DNA of 64,000 nt, taken from positions 32,158,474 to 32,222,473 of the forward strand of contig NC_084487.1 in assembly GCF_030035675.1 (NCBI RefSeq), in the 5' to 3' direction. Both the position numbers and the translations under genes were made by a program. The notes under the pieces were generated by a model. The model was not told where the DNA came from. It searched no databases and saw only the letters and a program-made list of their open reading frames with translations. Source of the stretch: Rhineura floridana. Its lineage: Eukaryota; Chordata; Lepidosauria; Squamata; Rhineuridae. The number at the start of each line of letters is the position of its first letter. Within the stretch, counting starts at the first letter, position 1. Below, in pieces: positions 53,965-64,000 of the stretch.

Positions 53965-55580
53965 TTACAACTGATACTCAGCATTCCATGGCTGCTGAGC
54001 ATGCTCAGTCTTCATTGAGCTTGCCCCCTCAATTTTTAACACGTTTTTCTACTTTTAGCCCCCAGTTAATATTGTCAGATTTCTGTGTGAACTCCTGTTC
54101 AGACAGAAATCTCACATTCCAAGTAACTCCGAGGTATGCAACACTGTCACTGGAGATGTAAATGATCACACAGTGGTTTGTTGCAGAGCTGTCCTGAGTC
54201 ATGGAAGCCAGTGTAATTTATGCCAGTTTAAGTTAAGTTGGTGTAAGGTACACCAGATCCAAACACCATTCAGGAGTGAGTCTACTGCCAGCTGAGCCAT
54301 TCCAAGACTGTCAAAGGGAAAACATGCCAAATAGAGTTTTACTTGTATAACACTTTTTGCTGGTGTAAGTTCAGCTGAGTTGACAGGTCATGTGACTGAG
54401 ATGAATGGAGTTAGGATCCAGCATAAGTCCCCATCCTCAGTCCCACCTTCTCCCCTCCCCTGGAACACCTATTTTTCGGGGCTTATGCCAGCATAAGCTA
54501 CGGCTGTCTTGTGTCAGCCAACTGAGCCAGGATGACCGAGTTATGCCAATTGAACCTGGCTAAGCCAGGAACCATCAGGCTTAGCTGGTGATCCACCAGA
54601 TCCTAAATCACTCATCCTGGTGGATTTTGGGTTTGGATTACGCCCTTAGTGTTCCTGCTCTCTCAGTCCAATTTTTGACTATTGAGACTTTGCCTTAAAG
54701 AGAGGCTAGTGTATTGTGTTGCATAACTACGCCTTCCTTGGACCTTGTCAATGTTTTATTATGAAGTTCAGCCATGAATGCACGGGCCTAGATCTAAAGA
54801 TCTAGATCCTTCTGAATTGTAACTTCTTTTGGAGAAAAAAGCTTCTTAAAAGTTGAATTCATTTTAGGTTGTGAGAAAAGAGTGTTTATGGATCTCCTTA
54901 ATGCTCTGTCTAAAGAACCTAGATCTTTGTGATTTAGTTTTGCAGTATAAACTTGGGGTGGTATACTGCTGCAGGCCCTAGTCAGAGTAGGTCCATTGAG
55001 GTTAATAGAATGAATAGATTCATTAATTTCAGTGGATCTACTCTGAGCAGGATTAGTTGAATACAATCCTTGATGTAGACTTTTGCACTGTAATAACATA
55101 TTTTGGTTATAGTTGAAGGGGAAAATCTTTTCAAGCAGTCATGCTGGCTCCTGGGTTAAACCGACTAGCACTGTTCTCCACAGACAGATGGCTAAGACTT
55201 TCGGGTGATAAATGTACTGTAGCTTTTTTACAGGAGGAAGTATTTAAATTCTTAGGTATTGTCCTTTAGCTAACTGTTAGTGTTATTCCGGAATGTCTTC
55301 TGTACATAGTTTCTTGCTTAGTACCAGAGTAGTAGTATTCATATTGGCATTGACAGAGGAATGAAAGCAGGTACGATAAAAACTGTTTAACACATAAATT
55401 TCTTACTGGGAATCTCTGGGGTATGTTTACAGATTTGTGCATTCTTTTGACTGGTTTACATCTTGCTCACCTGTATCACACATTTATATTGTGTGCTCTG
55501 TTTTGGGTGTGCATAGACTTTCATCCCACTGCCTGTAGTTTTTCTGGATTCATTATGTGAGCCAGCCCAAACCATGGAGA
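53965..55580. other. BRAF intron 1, 3' part
   Basis: No exon seen. Between 54230 and 54640 short inverted words (gtaaggtacacc, ttaagttggtg, gctaagccagg, gcttagctgg) suggest another foldback element without clear ends. Confidence 0.4.
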
Positions 55581-55582
55581 TT

Positions 55583-55605
55583 GTGTGTGTGTGTGTGTGT
55601 GTGTA
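55583..55605. repeat. (TG)n microsatellite
   Basis: About eleven TG units, 190 bp before BRAF exon 2. Confidence 0.95.
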
Positions 55606-55793
55606 TGTCATGTTGTGCTGTGTTGTACCTGTAGTGTCAGGTGGACCTGCACCCACATGTATGGACATGAGTGCTAACTGTATCATAAGCTAAACTGACT
55701 ATCAATATATGTCTGACAAATATCATTTATGGGTTTAAAACTTTCTAATACACTTGGTCAGGCTTTTTGAAATATATGCATGTTTATTTTTAG

Positions 55794-57170
<1,377 letters not shown>

Positions 57171-57178
57171 AGAGTTCT

Positions 57179-57399
57179 GGGTGGTATCCAACTAAGTAGT
57201 TCCGCTAGCACAACCACCTTTGGCTGTGCAGTGGAGCTTCTCCTCTCTCTCCTATCCCTGTGCTCCCCCTACATGTGTTTTGGGTTTCCTCAATCCTCTG
57301 GAGCCAATTTGGGGAAGGTGCGCAAGGAGAGGAAGCGGAAGTTCCCTTGTGCAAGGAGAAATCCTTGTGCTAGAGGAAGTACTTTGTTGCATACCACCC
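57179..57399. mobile_element. Foldback MITE in BRAF intron 2
   Basis: Arms gggtggtatccaactaagta and tactttgttgcataccaccc, with inner gttccgctagcacaa and ttgtgctagaggaag. A related decayed unit lies just upstream at about 57027-57170. No target duplication seen. Confidence 0.65.
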
Positions 57400-57444
57400 T
57401 CTATTGCATGAGTGAAGGTGATTCAGCAACAACTTTGTTAAATT

Positions 57445-57671
57445 CAGTAGGACCCCGCTTTACGGCGCTTTGCTTTATGGCGCTTCGCTAATGCAGCAGT
57501 CTCAATTAGATGCAATTAGACTAAAGCCGCACTCATACGGCTCTTGTTCCGCTTTTATGGCGGTTTTCAGGCATTGCGCACCATTCTATTCAATGAGTTC
57601 CGCTTTTTGGCGGTTTTCGCTTTTTGGTGGGGGTCCGGAACATAACCCGCCGTATGTGTGGGGCCCTACTG
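57445..57671. mobile_element. Tigger/pogo-like MITE
   Basis: Ends cagtaggaccccgctttacg and gggccctactg are inverted repeats starting CAG. Inside are repeated gcgctttgctttatggcg and ttccgctttttggcggtttt words. The CAG start and CCCC-type ends recall TcMar-Tigger MITEs, but no TA target duplication is visible (tt/tg flanks), so the family is tentative. Confidence 0.6.
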
Positions 57672-57679
57672 TGCAGCTC

Positions 57680-59240
57680 TCTCTCTTTAAAAATTGGCCT
57701 GTCTGCACAAGCAATACTTTGAAACATGGCTGTCTGTAAAAACTAGGAAGACAAACCTAGGCTTACTTCAGCCATTTTTAAATATGAAAGTTAGGCCTGG
57801 TTTTTTTTTGCATTTCTTCTGAGATGCTGCTTTTTCTCAAGTTGTATAATGACTTGTTTGCATAAAAACCATTTTTTTAATTCAGTAGAATTGGAAAAAG
57901 ATTACAGTAACTCCCTGTGTCTATCACACCCGCATGCATTCTACATAAGCAACTGGGTTTGTAATAGTGGTCAACCGCCAGGAACCAGAAGAGACTGTTT
58001 ACACATTTCCACATATTCCTTTAGTGTTTCTGATAGTTTCTTCTGGTCCTTAAAAGTTGATGTTAACAGTTCAGGTTCCAGGCTCTTCACTCCAGAGGGA
58101 CAGGCTAGAAGAAGCTGTGCAGGTGGCTCTGGCTGGCTGCTGGTAACTGCACCAGCCCTCAGAAACAGCCCTTCCAGTTTTAGATTCAGAGTATTGTGGG
58201 AAGTGTCTGACTAGGTTCTTTTAGTAGATATTGCACAGATCTCTTGCAAAACAAGTAGCATTGCACAGACATTTGCAAAACAAAAATACCCCCAAAAGGG
58301 AGGGGAGTATTGGCAAAATGGTCACAACAGCTTGCTGCTATGCTCCCAATGTAATTGTCTGTTTTAATTATTGCATCCATGCTGTACTCACTTAGACATT
58401 CTTGGGTCCTGTTAATTTCAGAGAAACTTGAGCTTGCTTATTTGGGTGCAGGATGACAGCATTTTCACAAAAGGAAGAAAAGGGAAGATAATCTCCCCAT
58501 GGGGAATTAAAATACTATGTTTAAAATGTATGTGCAAAATCAAATTCTGCCTTAAGTTAATTTGTGTATAACTAACTTGCTCTTAGATTTCTGTGTGCTT
58601 GCCTTTATTTTATTTGGAGTGTGATGCATGCTCTCCATTTTTCTCAATCTCTAAATTTCTATATTTAGCACTGAAATTCTAACCAGAGCAATTGCTCAGG
58701 CCTATATGGTTCTTTGCTAGATAACATCTTGAGTCTTCTTGTTCCAGTTCAGTAGACTGCATCTACACAGGGCTTTTGGCAATATGAGCATCAGCCGGCA
58801 TTATCCTTAAAGCCTGCAGACTGTCTTCCCTTATATACCAAGATTGCTGCAAACATAAACTGGAAGTTTCCAAACCATAATTTGCCATTTTTTTCTGACC
58901 CTGGCTAGAGAACTGAAGGCCTGGGAAAAAAACAGAAAAAAATGTGGGGGTGGGTGACTTATTTTCCAAAGCTTTTTTGTTTTTTCCAAGAAAAATGGGA
59001 ACATTTGGATTATGAAATATTTCTTTTAGAATGATCAATAAAATGTTTAAGACAAGGTGTTCACATATTTACCCCCCCACCTGCCCCCCCCAAAGATTTC
59101 TAAAAGGTATGTAACAGGAAGGGTTTTATGTAAGATTAAATACAGTATCTGGTCATTACAATTCCTGTATACTGAGGACAAGCAAGTCCTGAGCTGTACG
59201 TGGGAGAGCAAAACGCTCAAATGCAAGAGGAGGCACTGAC
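57680..59240. other. BRAF intron 2, middle part
   Basis: No exon or recognised repeat. Several short A/T and C runs. Confidence 0.45.
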
Positions 59241-59310
59241 ATCGATACAAGAGAAGGAAGAAGGAAATTAAGTGCCTTCTGGGCTTGTGGGCTTCCTCTT
59301 GTTGGCATAG

Positions 59311-60200
59311 ACCCAGGCCCTGCAGGAAGAGAACATCGCCGCCCAGGGAAGGAGAGTCTGCTGCTGCTGCTGTGGGATCACCACCTCCACCACCCTTCCC
59401 TGTGGGACTTCTGCCTGGCAGACCTGCATCCTGCAGGACCAGGCCCCAGGTACGCAGCCAGCTGGGACTGATTGCTACCACCTGTCCCTCTTTGGAGGGA
59501 TACATAAGCCGGCTGGCTGGGGTGGCCTGGGAGACCCAGGGCCTGCAGGAAGAGAACATCGCCGCCCAGGGAAGGAGAGTCTGCTGCTGCTGCTGTGGGA
59601 TCACCACCTCCACCACCCTTCCCTGTGGGACTTCTGCCTGGCAGACCTGCATCCTGCAGGACCAGGCCCCAGGTACCCAGCCAGCTGGGACTGATTGCTA
59701 CCACCTGTCCCTCTTTGGAGGGATACATAAGCCGGCTGGCTGGGGTGGCCTGGGAGACCCAGGGCCTGCAGGAAGAGAACATCGCCGCCCAGGGAAGGAG
59801 AGTCTGCTGCTGCTGCTGTGGGATCACCACCTCCACCACCCTTCCCTGTGGGACTTCTGCCTGGCAGACCTGCATCCTGCAGGACCAGGCCCCAGGTACC
59901 CAGCCAGCTGGGACTGATTGCTACCACCTGTCCCTCTTTGGAGGGATACATAAGCCGGCTGGCTGGGGTGGCCTGGGAGACCCAGGGCCTGCAGGAAGAG
60001 AACATCGCCGCCCAGGGAAGGAGAGTCTGCTGCTGCTGCTGTGGGATCACCACCTCCACCACCCTTCCCTGTGGGACTTCTGCCTGGCAGACCTGCATCC
60101 TGCAGGACCAGGCCCCAGGTACCCAGCCAGCTGGGACTGATTGCTACCACCTGTCCCTCTTTGGAGGGATACATAAGCCGGCTGGCTGGGGTGGCCTGGG
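59311..60200. repeat. 223-bp GC-rich tandem array, four units
   Basis: The word tgcaggaagagaacatcgcc recurs at 59321, 59544, 59767 and 59990, exactly 223 bp apart. Units are nearly identical (for example gtacgcagcc in unit 1 against gtacccagcc in the others). Each unit holds a short (CTG)n tract, gacctgcatcctgcaggacc (an inverted pair) and a TATA-like tacataag (59501, 59724, 59947, 60170). Period 223 is not a multiple of three, so long ORFs appear on both strands as a by-product. Confidence 0.95.
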
Positions 60201-60434
60201 TGTGTGTTTGTTTTTTGTTTGTTTTTTGTGTGCTGCTTTTTTTTTTTGTGGGAATAAGGAGGATTTTATGATGTTTTAACTGGAAATTGGTTTTAAATTG
60301 TTTAGGTCTGTGGTTTGTTTTTGTATATGTATATTATGTATAGCTTTTTGTTATTGTAAGTCGCCTAGAGTGTCCACTAACCTGGACAGATAGGCGACCA
60401 ATAAATAAAATATTATTATTATTATTATTATTAT
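60201..60434 (+). mobile_element. LINE/SINE-like 3' tail joined to the tandem array
   Basis: A T-rich stretch, then gtaagtcgcctagagtgtcc, gacagataggcgaccaataa, and an (ATT)n tail at about 60410-60434. The gtcgcctag and ataggcgac words form a small hairpin. It begins directly where the array stops, so array and tail are probably one composite insertion. Confidence 0.75.
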
Positions 60435-60439
60435 AGTTG

Positions 60440-61215
60440 GTGGATGTGATTCTGTCCTCTTGACTAGGCCTCAGGGAGTGGGAGAAAGTACACAGCAACA
60501 CAAAGAAGCAGAAATTGATAGTGATAGCTCAGAAAATGAGACTGATTAAATTTCATGTAGTATTCATTGGTTCCCCCCCCTTTTTTTTTCCCCCTCAGTT
60601 CTTTCTGTGGAAATTAGTGCTTTATGTCTGGTTGGTACTGTGGAGAAGACATAATAATTTTCATAATACAAAATTGTTTTCTTTGTTTAACTATAATGTT
60701 GGTTTCTTAGGTTTTTGGTTTTTGCCTGCTCCTCATAAACTGGCAAAACCAAAGAGATACTAGTTTCAAAGTTCAGCAATGTGTAGCTACATTGTAACAT
60801 GTTTTAATCTTTTTTTAAAAAAAGTAAATTCAATTTGTAAGTGTCTGAATAAACTGTAATTTTAACATATCAGACATGATAATTTTATGGCAAATCAAGT
60901 TAAATATATTTTATATTCTTAAAATGACTTTGATATGTAAAAGGTTCTAAAAATAAGTATTACATATTTTTCAAATTTCCCATTTTTATTTGAATAAACA
61001 GTTTTTTCCATGCCTTCAGTGTTTCTGGAAATTGTACATATCTAATCCTAGCAAACTATAGTATTTATGGCAAGCTGAGGTTGGGCGTTTCCAGCCTACA
61101 ATGAGAGGAGGGAGTATGCAAGCCTCAGGCTTCTTTTGCCCCCAGTGTGGCATTAGATTTGAGTAGCAGCTTCACAAAAAGCTTAACATCAGAAAAGATG
61201 AAATCATTGTTCCAC
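60440..61215. other. BRAF intron 2, no element identified
   Basis: AT-rich; nothing recognised. Confidence 0.5.
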
Positions 61216-61221
61216 CTAGAG

Positions 61222-61355
61222 CAATGTTCTTCAACCCTGCATCCCCAGATGTTGTTGGACTACAACTCCCATCATTCCTGACCATTGACTAAGTGGCTGG
61301 GAATAATGAGAGCTGTAGTCCAACAACATCTGGAGACCCAAGGTTGAAGAACACT
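61222..61355. mobile_element. hAT-like MITE, 'cactgttcttcaa' foldback subfamily
   Basis: Ends caatgttcttcaaccc and ggttgaagaacactg. Arms gatgttgttggactacaact and agctgtagtccaacaacatc. Same subfamily as 8727-8863. Flanks (acctagag and acagtagag) match only if one gap is allowed. Confidence 0.8.
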
Positions 61356-61359
61356 GACA

Positions 61360-62029
61360 GTAGAGGAAGGGGACCAGCGCTGATGAAGTTCTCATTTAAT
61401 AGGTAAAAAGGAAAATTGCCTATGGATTGTATGTTTGCATTTGAACTCTGATAATCAATTACATGTTGCTGCAGCAAACACATGTTTGCTGGGTGAAGGT
61501 AATGCATTTGGCAAGGGAGAATCAGCAGGTGGGAGGGGGATTCCCCAACCCTAACCCTCCCACTACTTCTCCCCTGTAGCCCCTCCCCCAGGCTTCTATT
61601 TCTACAGCTGTGCCTTTTTCCAGTCTCCTAGATTGCTTCAGGGGGAAATTGGCCAGGGGGGTAGAGCCCATGGGGAAGAATTGGCAGATGGGGAAGGTCT
61701 GAGACCTTGCCTCTGTTAAATCTCCCTTGCAAATCTCCCCCCCCCCCCCGAATTATGTTGTTATGCCTTACAGTATATGTGTAGTTCTGTCTCAAGGAAG
61801 AAGTAGAATAGACAGTTTGTTGAATTTCACAACACAAACAGGGCTATTGAATTAATAATTCTGGTTCCATCATTTCCTGCTTTGTAAATCATCCTTGAAT
61901 ATATTCTGTTGGAGGTTGGATCAGGGACTGTTTCAGTTATTGCAGTGAGGGTACTTTAGAAGCTATGAATATCTCAAAAGTGCACATCCAGGTTACCAGT
62001 GTTTTTACCTTCACTTTTTCCTCCTATAG
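61360..62029. other. BRAF intron 2, 3' part
   Basis: Ends with the polypyrimidine-rich acceptor of exon 3. A C-run lies at about 61738-61750. No other exon. Confidence 0.6.
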
Positions 62030-62293
62030 GCCTATGAAGAGTACACCAGCAAGTTAGATGCCCTGCAACAGAGGGAGCAACAGTTATTGGAGTCCATGGG
62101 GAATGGAACTGATTTCTCTGTCTCCAGTTCTGCTTCAACAGATACTGTTACATCATCATCATCCTCTAGTCTCTCTGTTGCACCTTCATCCCTCTCAGTT
62201 TATCAGAACCCCACAGATTTGTCACGGAATAACCCTAAATCTCCACAGAAGCCTACTGTAAGAGTCTTCCTTCCCAACAAACAGAGGACAGTG
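62030..62293 (+). CDS. BRAF: BRAF exon 3 (start of Ras-binding domain)
   Basis: Acceptor ttttcctcctatag, donor gtaagc. Encodes 88 codons (human residues 81-168): [20 protein letters not shown], a serine-rich linker ([18 protein letters not shown]), and [18 protein letters not shown], which begins the Ras-binding domain. The linker differs from human at a few residues (for example [10 protein letters not shown] for QNPTDVARSN). Length matches human exon 3 (264 nt). The rest of the gene lies beyond the window. Confidence 0.98.
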
Positions 62294-64000
62294 GTAAGCA
62301 CATCTGTCAAAATTTTAATTTGTGTCTCCTTGCCAAAAGAAAACATGTTGACTTTTAAAACAATGGAAAATAAAAAAAGGTGTCGTATAATTCCTATACT
62401 ATGTTACAGCATAATACATTAAGTAGTGGAGTGAGCAAACTGTTGTCCTCAAGGGATCCTGAATGCCAATCTAGACTAGAAATGTAATTAAAGGGTGTAT
62501 TAAAGGATTATTTTGTTGTTGTTGTGAGATGTGACCTCTTTTGTGAGAGTGGAAAATAAATTCTGTTTAGTTATTGATTTTAGTGCCAAATATATGCCAC
62601 ATGCTGTACAGAATGTAGAAACAACCTGCAATGTGATCCTGCTCTCCATGTGCGAAGGGCTGGGTAGTTGGGCTCCATCCATGTTGGATGTACACCAGTA
62701 CACCATGGCACTTGGAGTGTCTGAGGTTCCGTTGTCAAGAACAGAAAGAGAGGGGCCTGGTCACAGGTGAACTTGAGCAGAGCAAGTGAGAAAGGTATAG
62801 TAAGTTCAGTTGTGCAGGGTGAAACTTTCAGGGTCATGGGCGGCAGGGGAATTAACATACTTTATTCACAAAATAAAGTATTTTAGGCTTTTAAAAAAAG
62901 ATCCTCGACTATGACCTTGGACCTGCTTTTGGTGTGCAGAGAATGCACATTGCTAATCCATCCCCCTTTCTAGCAATTTGTAGCGCTCATTTAAGGCTTA
63001 TTGTTACCAAGGAGACCCTGAAGGCTAGGAAAGAGAGAAAAGTGTGTGCTTTCAGGGAGGGGGGCTACATAAAAAGATACGAGATAGCAGAAGCTGAAAC
63101 AAATTAGCAGTGGCTCTTTGGGGGAGAGAAGAGTGGCATTTTTAGAGAGGAGACATAAAAATGAAGGAGCAAAATAGGAGGGAAATGACGGGGAAGTTTA
63201 GATGGAATGTAAGGCAATTATTGAGAATTTGATTTCAGATTTCAGGGAAACTGAAGGACTTTTAGGTCTGGTTGATTTCATTGGGAGAGATAGTGCAGTT
63301 CTGTGCATGTGCAGAGTTGCAGTCTTATGCTGTCAGCAGTATCAGTGTTACTTAGCAATGTTTAACAGTGCAATCCAATACAAGACGTCTCATAATTAAG
63401 ACTGTTTGAGTTCAATGGGACTTAATCCCAGATATGAGATCATAGAATTATAACCTAATTTTGACTGGATTTGCACCTGTTGGTTTTAATGCTTAGTTGT
63501 TTATTCCTACACATTAAAAATATTTCTCATTTAATATTAAGTAGGTGCATATTCTTGTAAACAATATGCTCAGGTTTCTTTTTTCAGGTTTCATTTTTTA
63601 ATAGATACTTAATGGCAAAGGTGCTTTGGGTATTTCCTTTACCTAACCGCCTATGAAGAATATACTGCTTTTGAAAATGGAAAGTATCCTAATAGAGACA
63701 TTAATACAATTATTATTAATTTTGTTATCTACCCTTCACCAGCAGATCCCAGGGCTGATTACAACAATTTGAACAAGATTTATTTGCAGAAATTCCTTTC
63801 GGCATCTAAGAGCCTATATGGCTTTTAGCTACTCATGCGGGATAGTAAATGTATTTTGCTGGTTGTGGGAAGTGACAGAGTGTTATCTGGGGGCCCAAAG
63901 GCCATTTTTCTTATCTCAGACCTTCCTCTGACTTCTGAAATTTCACTAGGCAATTTCCACGCACTTCAGATTCATATGAAGACAGCGGTGGGAAGCCTTT
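62294..64000. other. BRAF intron 3, 5' part
   Basis: No exon 4 is present within the window. At 63705-63790 ttatctacccttcaccagca and agggctgattacaacaattt match the reversed tail type seen at 42265. A degraded 'tgcaatccaatac' MITE lies at about 63365-63460. Confidence 0.55.

Noticed and set aside
59285-60279. Long overlapping ORFs (up to about 210 codons) on both strands
   Set aside because: They come from the 223-bp tandem array, whose period shifts frame each unit and which lacks stops in several frames. Both strands are open at once, with no match to a protein family.

Overview
The window is vertebrate nuclear DNA, most likely from a squamate reptile (lizard or snake; species not resolved). 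It has intron-split genes with GT/AG junctions and CpG-rich promoters. Its interspersed repeats are typical of squamates: tRNA-derived SINEs ending in a BovB-type tail (Sauria SINEs), BovB/RTE, CR1 and L2 LINE fragments, and many small hAT-type foldback elements. I see no bacterial, viral or CRISPR features and no recognisable endogenous retrovirus.

Two host genes can be recognised, both on the + strand. MRPS33 (mitochondrial ribosomal protein of the small subunit) has a probable promoter and non-coding first exon near 19.2-19.5 kb. Its coding exons are 21045-21262 and 29061-29166, which join in phase to a 107-residue protein, with a poly(A) signal about 30 bases after the stop. BRAF starts at 47083: exon 1 47083-47220, exon 2 55794-55895, exon 3 62030-62293 (46, 34 and 88 codons, as in human BRAF). 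The window ends in BRAF intron 3, so the Ras-binding domain is only entered and the kinase domain lies outside. MRPS33 and BRAF are also neighbours in mammals, so this is conserved synteny.

Layout: 1-19.2 kb is repeat-rich DNA upstream of MRPS33 with no recognisable gene; 19.2-29.2 kb is MRPS33; 29.2-46.7 kb is repeat-rich intergenic DNA with CR1, L2, BovB and hAT elements, several nested; 46.7-64 kb is the BRAF promoter and its first three exons. BRAF intron 2 contains a four-unit, 223-bp GC-rich tandem array joined to a LINE-like 3' tail.

The best new material is the DNA transposon record. By comparing element ends with their flanks I found 8-bp target-site duplications (exact or with one or two changes) for eleven foldback/MITE copies from several families. 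These include a CCAAT-rich family with four copies, and an element that was later hit by a second copy of its own family. All evidence here is by eye; no search or alignment was run.
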